Shown here: positions 7,134 to 15,316 of the stretch, in pieces
Layout: every line of letters starts with the position of its first letter
How positions within the stretch are numbered: the stretch's first letter is position 1
Source: an uncultured Treponema sp.
GTDB taxonomy: Bacteria > Spirochaetota > Spirochaetia > Treponematales > Treponemataceae
Assembly: GCA_900317625.1 (NCBI GenBank)
Contig: ONHK01000004.1
Location: 62,001-126,000 of the forward strand
DNA length: 64,000 nucleotides
Direction: 5' to 3'
The notes under the pieces: model-generated
Told to the model about the DNA's origin: nothing
What the model saw: the letters and a program-made list of their open reading frames with translations, nothing else
The model's database searches: none
Translations under genes and position numbers: made by a program

Positions 7134-9281
7134 ATGAAAAAGTATGTTCTGGTTAAACAGCATGATGAAACTGATTGTGGAGCGGCTTGTCTTGCGAGCA
7201 TTGCAAAATATTACGGAAAAAGGATTTCGATAAGCAGAATCCGGTATTTTTCAGGAACAGATTGTTTTGGTACAAGTGGATTTGGTCTTGTGAAAGGTGC
7301 TTCTGCGCTGGGGATGTCTTGCCGTGGGATTATTAGCAATGACAAAAAATTAGATAATGCTCCGTTTCCAGTTATATGTCATGTGAAGAAAGACGTTATT
7401 GATCATTATGTGGTTGTCTATGGCAGAAAAGGGAATAAAGTCATTGTGGCGGATCCTGATGAAGGAATAAACTGCGTTGATTGGATTTCGTTCTGCGAGA
7501 AATGGAGTGGCGTTTATTTTATTGTTGAGCCTGAACAGAAATTTCAACGCACCAAGGAAACTAAAGGTTTATTGGCAAGATTTGCATATCTTCTTAAGCC
7601 TCATAAAAAAAGTATTATAGAATGTTTTGTTGCTGGTTTGCTTTTAAGTATTCTTGGTGCGGCTTCTGCGTTTTATTTTAGATTTTTGATAGATGATGTT
7701 CTGTATTCTGGTTTGAAAAATACTCTTGCGTTATGTTCGTTTGCGTATCTTTTTGTGATTTTATTTCAGGTTCTTACGGAATTTTCAAGAAATCAGCTGA
7801 TGAATTTTCTTAGCAACAAGATTGATTTAGTGCTTGTGAATGATTATTTCAGCCATATCATGAATCTTCCTATGAATTTCTTTACGAGCCGAAAAACCGG
7901 GGAAATTATTTCAAGAATCGGAGATACAGTTACAGTGCGGCAGACTATTTCAAGCATGACTTTGTCGGTTGTAATTGATTCTTGTATGTTGATTTTTGGC
8001 GGAATTTTCCTGTTTGCGTTCGGAGCTGAACTTTTGTGGGTTTCAATGATTCCGGTTGTTATTTCTGCGGTTATTGTCTGGCTTTTTGTGAAACCTTTTA
8101 GAAAGAGGCTGAAACTTCAGTCTGTTCTGGAGGCTGAAAAACAGGCGGTTCTTGTTGAAAGCGTTAATGGAATTGGAACTATAAAGGCGTTGGCGGCGGA
8201 AAAAGAAGCTTCAAGGAAACTGGAGGAAAAACTTTCAACTTGTGTAAGGAAAAGTATTTCTTTGGGAACAATGGCGAACTGTGAGAATGCGCTTCAGAAT
8301 CTTGTTTCAAGTGCTGGTACTCTGGCGATTTATTGGGTTGGAAGTCTTCTGATTTTTAAAGGTTCGATGTCTTTGGGGCAACTTATATCGTTTGTAACTT
8401 TGTCTGGATATTTTCTTGGTCCATTGGCTCGGCTTTTGACTTTGCAGGAAAGCATTCAGCAGGCAGTTATTTCTTCTGACAGGTTGAGCGAAGTTCTTGA
8501 TATGCCTGAAGAAAGCGAGGAAGAAACTGAATTGACAAAAGTTGACACAATAAAAGGTGATATTTGCGTTGATAATATTTCTTTTTCGTACGGGACTCGG
8601 GGAACTGCGTTGAAAGATGTCAGTCTGGATATAAAAGCTGGTGAACATGTGGCTTTTGTTGGCGCGAGTGGCTCTGGAAAATCCACAATGACAAAACTTC
8701 TTATGAAATTCTATCAGATTGATTCTGGAAATATTTCTGTAGATGGTTTTGATTTGTCGGATGTTGATACTGTTTCCTATAGGAATTGTGTTGGGTATGT
8801 GCCTCAGGAATCTTTGTTGTTCAGTGGTTCTGTTGCGGAAAATATTCAATGGGGAAATGGCGGTTATTCGATGCAGGAAATTGTTCAGGCGGCAAAAGAA
8901 GCTCAGGCGCACGAGTTTATTTCAAAATTGGATTACAGGTACAAAACAACAGTTGGCGAACGAGGAGCTTCGTTGTCTGGCGGAGAACGTCAGAGAATTG
9001 CGCTTGCCCGAGTTTTGCTGAGAAAACCGAAATTGATGATTTTGGATGAAGCAACGGCTAGTTTGGATAGTATTTCAGAGCAAGGAATTATGGAAACAAT
9101 TGATAAATGTTGTGCTGACTGCACCATGATTATTGTTGCGCATAGACTTTCAACAATAAAAAATTGTGGAAAAATTTATGTCTTTGACAATGGTTCGATA
9201 GTTGAATCTGGAAATCATGAAGAACTGCTTGCGCGGAAAGGCAAGTATCATCAGATGTGGACAGCTCAAAATAGAATTTAG
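7134..9281 (+). CDS. C39 peptidase-containing ABC exporter (bacteriocin type)
   Basis: 715 residues. Residues 1-135 are a C39 cysteine protease: 'HDETDCGAACL' carries Cys15, 'DHYVVVYG' carries His91, and 'VADPDEG' carries Asp107. Then come six membrane segments (about 155-430). The C-terminal ATPase has Walker A 'GASGSGKST', signature 'LSGGERQRIALAR' and Walker B 'LMILDEATASLD'. All catalytic residues are present and the length is normal for the SunT/LagD/CvaB family. It would clip the leader of the preceding peptide at its Gly-Gly and pump the product out of the cytoplasm, working with the adaptor and channel encoded next. Confidence 0.92.
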   Translation: MKKYVLVKQHDETDCGAACLASIAKYYGKRISISRIRYFSGTDCFGTSGFGLVKGASALGMSCRGIISNDKKLDNAPFPVICHVKKDVIDHYVVVYGRKGNKVIVADPDEGINCVDWISFCEKWSGVYFIVEPEQKFQRTKETKGLLARFAYLLKPHKKSIIECFVAGLLLSILGAASAFYFRFLIDDVLYSGLKNTLALCSFAYLFVILFQVLTEFSRNQLMNFLSNKIDLVLVNDYFSHIMNLPMNFFTSRKTGEIISRIGDTVTVRQTISSMTLSVVIDSCMLIFGGIFLFAFGAELLWVSMIPVVISAVIVWLFVKPFRKRLKLQSVLEAEKQAVLVESVNGIGTIKALAAEKEASRKLEEKLSTCVRKSISLGTMANCENALQNLVSSAGTLAIYWVGSLLIFKGSMSLGQLISFVTLSGYFLGPLARLLTLQESIQQAVISSDRLSEVLDMPEESEEETELTKVDTIKGDICVDNISFSYGTRGTALKDVSLDIKAGEHVAFVGASGSGKSTMTKLLMKFYQIDSGNISVDGFDLSDVDTVSYRNCVGYVPQESLLFSGSVAENIQWGNGGYSMQEIVQAAKEAQAHEFISKLDYRYKTTVGERGASLSGGERQRIALARVLLRKPKLMILDEATASLDSISEQGIMETIDKCCADCTMIIVAHRLSTIKNCGKIYVFDNGSIVESGNHEELLARKGKYHQMWTAQNRI

Positions 9282-9299
9282 TTCAGAGGTTTTTAGTTT

Positions 9300-10451
9300 A
9301 TGAAAAGATTTGTTGTTTATCCTGATTATATGCTGGATGATATGAGTCAGATTCTTTGTAGAGAAGAGCCGTGGTATCTTCATTCTATTATATGGATTGT
9401 TTGTGGAATCATTGCTGGAATTGCATTTTTTGTCTGTTTTGGGAAAGTTGATGATGTGGTAAAGGCAGATGGAATTGTTAGGCCTGTTATGAATATTTCT
9501 ACAGTCAGCAATATTACTTCTGGAGAAATTGAATTTCTTTTTTATAAACCTGGTGATTTTGTAAAGTCGGGAGAAAAACTTCTTTCTATAAAGAATGATA
9601 GTCTTTTGGCGCAGAAAAAATCGGCAGAACTTCAACTGAAAGAAAATTTTGGGAAATTGAAGGGATTGGGCATTCTTCTGGATGGTTATGAAAATGATGC
9701 AGAAAAGATTGAAACGGATAATTCTACTGTTTTAGCTAGGTTTGAATCTTTTGTTGCAGAAAAGAAACTTTTGAATGCGAGAATTTATAGAACTAAAGAA
9801 CTTCTCGCTGAAGAAATTGGACTTCCTGAAAGTTCGACGACTGTCAGTGAAATTGAAAAAAAGCGATATGAACATTCTGTTGCGGTTATGGAATACGAGC
9901 AGTTTTGTGCGGATTTTTATAGTTCTGTGAAACAGGAAATTGATGCGTTGAAAATTGAACAAGAGGAATTGCAAAAACAGCTTGTGCAGGTAAAAGAAGC
10001 TCTGAAGAATCTTGTGTTGGTTTCTCCTGTGGACGGTTTTGTGCAGGAAAAATCTTCGCTTAACGTTGGAGATTATCTTTTTGCTGACCAGCAGGTTTTG
10101 AATATAGTTCCTTCTGCGGATAAGAATTGCAGGATTGAACTTCATGTTCCAGCGGAGAGTATGGGAAAATTGGAAAGAGGACAAAAAGTCAAGTTAAGAT
10201 TTCCGGCTTTTCCGTATTCAGAGTTCAAAGGAATTGATGGGGAATTGAATGTGATTCAGCCGGACTCAGAGATTTCTGATTCAGGATTTCTTTATTTCAC
10301 TGTTTATGCTACAGCCGATTCGATGGAATTGAAAGACAAAAAAGGTTTGTGCTATCAGATAAAACCCGGATTTGAGGTGAATGCGCGGATTGTTCTGGAG
10401 AATCAGACATTATTGTATTTTCTTTTGAAAAAATTGGATTTTGCTGTATGA
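9300..10451 (+). CDS. HlyD/CvaA-type membrane fusion protein
   Basis: 383 residues. A short cytoplasmic N-terminus is followed by one membrane helix (about 28-48). Then comes 'KADGIVRPVMNISTV' and a biotinyl-lipoyl-like half 'GDFVKSGEKLL', a long coiled coil (about 100-235), the matching half 'VSPVDGFVQEKSSLNVGDYL', and a beta-barrel domain. This is the order expected of periplasmic adaptors in type I secretion. It links the ABC exporter upstream to the outer-membrane channel, whose gene overlaps its stop codon (ATGA at 10448). Confidence 0.88.
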   Translation: MKRFVVYPDYMLDDMSQILCREEPWYLHSIIWIVCGIIAGIAFFVCFGKVDDVVKADGIVRPVMNISTVSNITSGEIEFLFYKPGDFVKSGEKLLSIKNDSLLAQKKSAELQLKENFGKLKGLGILLDGYENDAEKIETDNSTVLARFESFVAEKKLLNARIYRTKELLAEEIGLPESSTTVSEIEKKRYEHSVAVMEYEQFCADFYSSVKQEIDALKIEQEELQKQLVQVKEALKNLVLVSPVDGFVQEKSSLNVGDYLFADQQVLNIVPSADKNCRIELHVPAESMGKLERGQKVKLRFPAFPYSEFKGIDGELNVIQPDSEISDSGFLYFTVYATADSMELKDKKGLCYQIKPGFEVNARIVLENQTLLYFLLKKLDFAV

Positions 10452-11773
10452 AAAAATTATTTCTTGTTTTTTTATCTTTTTTCAGTGTGTTTTTTTGTTT
10501 TGGACTTTCGCTGGATGAATTTTCTTTTAGTGATTTGAATTTCTTTCAGATTGCTAAGCTTAATCAGACAATTGCGTCGCTTGAGGCAAAAAAATATAAA
10601 AATTTTTATGCACCAAAACTGTATTTTAATGCAAATGGAAATTTTTCAGGCGATATGACTGACGGCTGGAATGACATTTTTGTTTCTCCAGTTGTCAGTT
10701 TTTCTCAGGAACTTCCGTTTCTTGCTTCAATTTCCTATGAGATTGGAAGCAATTTTCTTTTTTCGGAAGATGATTTTGTATTTTCAAATTCGTTGTCCCA
10801 TTCAATTTCTATGAATTTACCTCTTGCATTCAAAAAATCTGTTTTTGAGACATTTAATGATTTTTCAAGAAATTATTACCACAAAAAAAATTATCTTGCC
10901 GCGCTGAATTTCTCCAACGCAATTTCAGCAGGAACCAAAGATTTTATTTCAGCAGTTGGAAATGCGCTTTATTATCGACATTTGATTTTCCTGAACGAGA
11001 AACGCATTGATTTTTTTGAAAAACTAAACGAAGATTACGAAAAACTCTTCGGCTTGGGAAAAATCACGAGCATTGAGTTGAATGAGCAATTTTCAAAACT
11101 TCGGGATTTGATAAATGAACAGCAAAATTGCCGGGTTTCATTTGTTTCCTTTGAACAAAAAATTTTTGAGCTTGGAGGAACTATTCCTGGTGAAGGAATT
11201 TCTTTTGAAGATTTCGTAATTTTTTGTGAAGAATTATTTGCGTCCAAAAAAGAAACTTTTTTCACGGATGAAGCCGAATTTCTTCAGCTTGAAACAGAAC
11301 GGTTGAAAAATGCAAGTTTCTACAAATCTTCTTTAAGTTTTTTGTCGGCGGGCTTTTCTGTTTCAACAGGATATTCGCAGAATGATTTTCCATCTTTGAA
11401 AAAATCGGATTGGAGTTTCAGTTTGTCCTTTAAAATTCCGTGTTTCCCGGATGTCTTGAATATTTCAGAAATGAATAAATATGCATTTACAGATAAATTA
11501 TATCAGCTTGAAAAGGCGAAAATTCTTCGCCGTCAGGAATGTTCAAAAAAGAGCAGGGAAGTTTCTTTAAAATTATATGAAGAATCTGTCCGTTCAATGG
11601 AAAATTCTCTTGCTCTTGAAGAGAAACGCTTGGAATCTTATAAACAGCTTCTGCTTGCAGGAAGATTGTCAGAATCAGATTTTTTGTATCAAAAACATGA
11701 GGTTGAATATTCAAAACTAAATTTATTTTTTTCAAGATTTCAGCTGGTTGTCTTGAAGGCAGGTTTTTATTGA
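10448..11773 (+). CDS. TolC-like outer-membrane efflux protein
   Basis: 441 residues with a signal peptide (ending near 'FFCFGLSLDEFSF'). Long helical stretches alternate with strand-like segments ('FNANGNFSGD', 'LSAGFSVSTGYS') in two halves, as in OEP/TolC channels. Sequence likeness to E. coli TolC is weak, so the call rests on architecture and on its place directly after the HlyD-type gene, which it overlaps by 4 bases. With it the operon encodes a full three-part export machine across both membranes. A hairpin near 11777-11805 may end the operon. Confidence 0.75.
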   Translation: MKKLFLVFLSFFSVFFCFGLSLDEFSFSDLNFFQIAKLNQTIASLEAKKYKNFYAPKLYFNANGNFSGDMTDGWNDIFVSPVVSFSQELPFLASISYEIGSNFLFSEDDFVFSNSLSHSISMNLPLAFKKSVFETFNDFSRNYYHKKNYLAALNFSNAISAGTKDFISAVGNALYYRHLIFLNEKRIDFFEKLNEDYEKLFGLGKITSIELNEQFSKLRDLINEQQNCRVSFVSFEQKIFELGGTIPGEGISFEDFVIFCEELFASKKETFFTDEAEFLQLETERLKNASFYKSSLSFLSAGFSVSTGYSQNDFPSLKKSDWSFSLSFKIPCFPDVLNISEMNKYAFTDKLYQLEKAKILRRQECSKKSREVSLKLYEESVRSMENSLALEEKRLESYKQLLLAGRLSESDFLYQKHEVEYSKLNLFFSRFQLVVLKAGFY

Positions 11774-11776
11774 TTT

Positions 11777-11805
11777 TTGCTGATGCATTTTTGTGTCATC
11801 GGCAA
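11777..11805 (+). terminator. Possible operon terminator
   Basis: Stem TTGCTGATG/CATCGGCAA with one G-T pair and an 11-base loop. The T-run begins only about 8 bases later, so this is a weak call. Confidence 0.4.
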
Positions 11806-11845
11806 TATTCTGTATTTTTTGTTGTGGCTGATGTCATTGCGTTAA

Positions 11846-11883
11846 TATGAATATTTATTTATAATATTGTATAAATATACGCT
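11846..11883 (+). promoter_or_regulatory. Tandem ARG boxes upstream of argR
   Basis: Two 18-bp imperfect palindromes separated by 2 bp. Box 1 is 11846-11863 (core TGAATATTTATTTA, one change from TGAAT-N4-ATTCA). Box 2 is 11866-11883 (core TGTATAAATATACG). Paired ARG boxes 2-3 bp apart are the known binding arrangement for ArgR/AhrC hexamers. Their position just before argR implies autoregulation. Confidence 0.55.
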
Positions 11884-11899
11884 GATAAAAGAGGCAATT

Positions 11900-12370
11900 G
11901 TGAAGGAACGTCTTAGTCGGTTAAAGACAATCAGAAAACTTATAAAAAATTACCGCATTGAAAGTCAGGATTCACTTCTTGCTTATCTTGAAAAGGAAGG
12001 GTTTGAGGTTACACAGGCAACTTTGTCCCGCGACCTAAAACTTCTTAAAGTTGGAAAAATAGCAGACGGCAATACTGGTTATGTCTACACTTTGCCGGGT
12101 GATGATGAGCGTCAGGAATCTGAAATGATTTACGTTCAGGATTTTTTGCGCGGATATGTCAGCATTGATTGGAGCGGAAATATTGTTGTTATAAAAACTT
12201 TTCCGGGGCATGCGAATACAGTTTCAAATGCGCTTGACAATATGAATATGGATGAGATTCTTGGAACGGTTGCCGGTGATAATTGTCTTTTTGCATGCCT
12301 TAGGGAAGGTGTTACCGGTGATCAGTTTATGTCTGAATTAAAAAGAAGAATTCCAGAGATAGAAGAGTAA
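11900..12370 (+). CDS. argR: Arginine repressor ArgR/AhrC family
   Basis: 156 residues from the GTG at 11900, the usual ArgR length. Residues 1-70 are a winged helix with 'TQATLSRDLKLL', the family's DNA-reading helix. The C-terminal part has 'GNIVVIKTFPGHANTVSNALD' (here split around the 'PGHA' motif) and 'ILGTVAGDNCLF', the arginine-binding hexamer domain. AAAAGAGG lies 5 bases before this GTG, whereas an in-frame TTG at 11867 would put part of the ARG boxes inside the gene. In the presence of arginine it should repress arginine synthesis genes. queD follows 3 bases after the stop. Confidence 0.88.
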   Translation: MKERLSRLKTIRKLIKNYRIESQDSLLAYLEKEGFEVTQATLSRDLKLLKVGKIADGNTGYVYTLPGDDERQESEMIYVQDFLRGYVSIDWSGNIVVIKTFPGHANTVSNALDNMNMDEILGTVAGDNCLFACLREGVTGDQFMSELKRRIPEIEE

Positions 12371-12373
12371 AGT

Positions 12374-12775
12374 ATGTACGAAGTTAGAGTGACTGCTGAT
12401 TTTGCGGCGGCGCATTTTTTGCGTGATTATAATGGAAAATGTGAAAATCTCCACGGGCATAATTATAAAGTTTACGCCCATGTTCGCGGTGAAAAATTGA
12501 ATGAAGGCGGAATGTTGATGGATTTTTCCGCATTGAAAAAAACTCTTCGGGAAGTCTGCAAAAAACTTGATCACACAAATCTGAATGATATGCCTATTTT
12601 TGACCAGAATCCGAGTGCGGAGCGAATTGCAACTTATATTTTTAATCAGATTATCGAGATTCTAAAAGAAGAAAAAATTGATCTTTCTTATTCACCTGAA
12701 AAAAAAGAACCTTGGCTTTGGGCGGTCGATGTTTTTGAAACGGAAACAAGTCGCGCCCGTTATTCAGTCTGCTGA
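12374..12775 (+). CDS. queD: 6-carboxytetrahydropterin synthase QueD
   Basis: 133 residues of the PTPS/QueD fold. His14 ('AAHFL'), and 'CENLHGHNY' with catalytic Cys23 and zinc ligands His27 and His29, are intact. Further motifs 'GMLMDFSALK' and 'LDHTNLND' are typical of QueD. It converts dihydroneopterin triphosphate to carboxytetrahydropterin in the path to queuosine and preQ0. No other queuosine gene is nearby. It lies 3 bases downstream of argR and is likely co-transcribed. Confidence 0.88.
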   Translation: MYEVRVTADFAAAHFLRDYNGKCENLHGHNYKVYAHVRGEKLNEGGMLMDFSALKKTLREVCKKLDHTNLNDMPIFDQNPSAERIATYIFNQIIEILKEEKIDLSYSPEKKEPWLWAVDVFETETSRARYSVC

Positions 12776-12778
12776 AAA

Positions 12779-13546
12779 TTATTTCCAGAAAAGTTCTGAT
12801 TCAAAGCAAGTTGAGCCAGATTGTTTTCCGACGATTGTTATTTTCTTTTCCTGGTCGCAGAAATTTCCGAAAAGTTCGATTTTTTCACCCTGTACAGCTT
12901 CTTTGTTGTAGTTAATTCTGAAATCCGAGAATTCCTTCCCCTGGTATTCTGGTGGCAAGCAGTCAATTACAAAAGCTCCGTACCGGGCATTGTTCATGTG
13001 TCCGTTTCCGTCAATATCGCTGTACCAAATCGGGCGTTCAAGAATTCTTGTCATTTCTGATGGCATGGAAATTTTTCCCGCAGAAAAACAATTGTGCTCT
13101 GTTTGAATGGTCGGTTCTTCCCGGAGTGTAAAGTCCTTGATTTTCATAAGCCGCCGTTTGTTCAAATCAACCAAAAGCCATGTTGAAATTCCACTCACAA
13201 GATTTTCATTTGTTTCTGTGTCAAAAATTTCATAGGCACGGACAAATTGAAGCGGCTCTGGTTTTTCTTCCCAAGTTTTTATCGTTATTTTCTGATTTCC
13301 AACTGGCATTTTATGAAAACGGAATGATTGTCTTGAAACAAGAATTCCAAAACCTTTGTCCGTAAGAATATCATAACTCATAACGCGTTGATTAAAATCT
13401 TCAACAGCTGCATCTGTTACAAGCCGCAAGAGTTCAAAAAGATTCAATTTATGATGTAAATCGCACTGGCAAAAATAAACCTGGTTTTCACTGAAAAATT
13501 GAAAATTAGGACCGTCAACTTCATGCCATTGTCTGTATTCTGTCAT
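12779..13546 (-). CDS. Acyl-ACP thioesterase (FatA/FatB family)
   Basis: 255 residues with two hotdog domains. The N-terminal one starts near 'FFSENQVYFCQCDLHHKLNL'. The second carries 'DIDGNGHMNNARYG', where the Asn and His of the family's active site sit. Such enzymes release fatty acids from acyl carrier protein and set chain length. GGAGG lies just before the ATG. It converges with queD (3 bases between stops) and lies 20 bases downstream of hisF on the same strand. Confidence 0.85.
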   Translation of the reverse strand: MTEYRQWHEVDGPNFQFFSENQVYFCQCDLHHKLNLFELLRLVTDAAVEDFNQRVMSYDILTDKGFGILVSRQSFRFHKMPVGNQKITIKTWEEKPEPLQFVRAYEIFDTETNENLVSGISTWLLVDLNKRRLMKIKDFTLREEPTIQTEHNCFSAGKISMPSEMTRILERPIWYSDIDGNGHMNNARYGAFVIDCLPPEYQGKEFSDFRINYNKEAVQGEKIELFGNFCDQEKKITIVGKQSGSTCFESELFWK

Positions 13547-13566
13547 TTTTCCTCCGAATTTAGAAT

Positions 13567-14331
13567 TTACAGGCGGACTTGAATTCCGTCTTTTTTCAAC
13601 GAATCTTTTATGGAATTTACTGTGTATTTTCCAGAGTGAACCATTGTTGCAATCAATGCTGCATCAGCTTTTCCTTCTGTAAGGACTTTTGCCATGTGCT
13701 CAGGAGTTCCAGCTCCACCAGATGCAATTACAGGAACAGGAACTGCCTCGGAAATCATTTTTGTAAGCTGAACATCGTATCCATCTTTTGTGCCATCTGC
13801 ATCCATTGAATTTAAAACGATTTCTCCTGCTCCAAGTTCAACAGCTTTAACAGCCCATTCTTGTGCATCTAGTCCAGTTTCAATGCGCCCTCCGTGAATT
13901 GTTGTTCCGTAGCCACTTGGTTTTGACGGATCTTTTTTTACGTCCATTCCAAGAACAATGCATTGTGAGCCAAAAATTTTTGCACCTTCTTTTATAAGTT
14001 CTGGATTTTTTACCGCAGGACTGTTCAGGCTGACTTTTTCAGCTCCGGCAAGAATTGTCTGCCGTATGTCATCAATTGTATTGATTCCGCCACCCACACA
14101 GAATGGAATAAAAACTTGGCTCGCGACTTTTGAAATAAGCTCAAGAATCGGACCTCGACCGCGAGCAGATGCGATAATATCGTAAAAAACAAGCTCATCA
14201 ACGCCCTGTCTGTAATATTTTGCCGCCATTTCAACAGGATCACCGATGTCAACATTGTTTAGAAATTTCACACCTTTTGTGGTTCTGCCATCTTTTACAT
14301 CCAGACAAACAATTATTCTTTTTTTCAGCAT
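13567..14331 (-). CDS. hisF: Imidazole glycerol phosphate synthase, cyclase subunit
   Basis: 254 residues, a TIM barrel of normal length. '[15 protein letters not shown]' carries catalytic Asp11. 'PFCVGGGI', '[11 protein letters not shown]', '[10 protein letters not shown]' and 'PVIASGGAG' follow in order as in HisF. It takes ammonia from HisH to form imidazole glycerol phosphate and AICAR in histidine synthesis. Its ATG shares one base with the hisH stop (TAATG at 14331), consistent with equal production of the two subunits. Confidence 0.95.
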   Translation of the reverse strand: MLKKRIIVCLDVKDGRTTKGVKFLNNVDIGDPVEMAAKYYRQGVDELVFYDIIASARGRGPILELISKVASQVFIPFCVGGGINTIDDIRQTILAGAEKVSLNSPAVKNPELIKEGAKIFGSQCIVLGMDVKKDPSKPSGYGTTIHGGRIETGLDAQEWAVKAVELGAGEIVLNSMDADGTKDGYDVQLTKMISEAVPVPVIASGGAGTPEHMAKVLTEGKADAALIATMVHSGKYTVNSIKDSLKKDGIQVRL

Positions 14332-14966
14332 TATTTTTCCCCCACAAAATTTTTCAGAATCTGAAGTCCTTTTTCGCCTGATTTTTCCGGGTGAAACTGA
14401 AAAACCGTTATGTTGTCTTTTTCAATACATGAAGGAACTTTGATTCCGTAATCGCAAGTCGCTTTTATAACATTTTTGTCTTCCGGACAAATTACATAGG
14501 AATGAACAAAATAAAAATCTGAATGTTCAGGAACTTTTTCAAAAAAAGAAGAGCCACCGTTTGCAAATGTCAAATCGTTCCAGCCCATATGCGGACATTT
14601 CAGAGAACCGTCGATGTTTGTTCCCGATTCTTTCCACAATTCTTTAAAATGTCTGATTTTTCCAGGAATTAATCCAAGACATTCAGTGTTTCCTTCTTCT
14701 GAAAAATCGAAAATTATCTGCGCTCCAAGGCAAAAACCTGCAAGTTTGTTTCCGCTTTTTACAAAATCTTTCAGAAAAATGTCAAATCCAGTTTTTTTCA
14801 GTTGCTCCATTGCGTAGGCAGCATCACCGACCCCTGGAAAAATAATTTTGTCGCATTTTTCCAGAGCCGCCGGATTTTTTGAAAGCACAAATTCTGCGTT
14901 CAAAAATTTTAAGGCTCGCTCCACGCTTGTTATATTTCCTGCGTTGTAATCAATAATTCCAATCAT
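14331..14966 (-). CDS. hisH: Imidazole glycerol phosphate synthase, glutaminase subunit
   Basis: 211 residues, class I glutamine amidotransferase. '[12 protein letters not shown]' holds the nucleophile Cys and '[11 protein letters not shown]' the His/Glu pair. The start '[11 protein letters not shown]' at 14966 matches family N-termini. An ATG two codons upstream (14972) would lie between the -10 box and the expected transcript start. The promoter fits a leaderless mRNA beginning at 14966. hisF follows with one-base overlap. Other his genes are elsewhere, except hisC at 51204. Confidence 0.93.
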   Translation of the reverse strand: MIGIIDYNAGNITSVERALKFLNAEFVLSKNPAALEKCDKIIFPGVGDAAYAMEQLKKTGFDIFLKDFVKSGNKLAGFCLGAQIIFDFSEEGNTECLGLIPGKIRHFKELWKESGTNIDGSLKCPHMGWNDLTFANGGSSFFEKVPEHSDFYFVHSYVICPEDKNVIKATCDYGIKVPSCIEKDNITVFQFHPEKSGEKGLQILKNFVGEK

Positions 14967-14972
14967 ACACAT

Positions 14973-15001
14973 ATTATAAAAATTCCAGGAATTTAATTCA
15001 A
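14973..15001 (-). promoter_or_regulatory. hisHF promoter, probably leaderless
   Basis: Reading the - strand: TTGAAT (15001-14996), a 17-base spacer, TATAAT (14978-14973). The last base of the -10 is 7 bases from the hisH ATG at 14966, and there is no ribosome-binding site in between. Confidence 0.6.
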
Positions 15002-15058
15002 TTAATCATAGAGTTTTCTTTTTGTAAAAATCCGCATTATTTTTACCGATAAAAAAAT

Positions 15059-15316
15059 ATGAAAATTTCGGAACTTTTGCCAATTTTAAAGCAAGTTTTT
15101 ACAAATCCGTATGTAATCGGAACTGCGGTTGTTGTGATTTTTTTTATGAATTTCTGTTGTTTCGTCTGTAATTACAAAAAAAAGCCGCCAAAATCAAAGA
15201 AGAAAAAAATTGCAAAAACAGCGGCTGCTCCTGCAGCTCCTAGTGGACAGACTGAAACTGCTGAAAATTCTGCCCAATCTTCTGAATCAGAAGAAAAATC
15301 TTCCGCACAAAAATAA
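15059..15316 (+). CDS. Small single-span membrane protein
   Basis: 85 residues. A hydrophobic helix (about 19-38, 'VIGTAVVVIFFMNFCCFVC') is followed by a very basic patch 'YKKKPPKSKKKKIAK' and an Ala/Ser/Glu-rich, probably disordered tail. By the positive-inside rule the tail should face the cytoplasm. I recognise no family. A possible -10 (GATAAA 15048-15053) lies 5 bases before the ATG and no ribosome-binding site is seen. Its 3' end overlaps the 3' end of recQ on the other strand by 77 bases. Confidence 0.6.
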   Translation: MKISELLPILKQVFTNPYVIGTAVVVIFFMNFCCFVCNYKKKPPKSKKKKIAKTAAAPAAPSGQTETAENSAQSSESEEKSSAQK

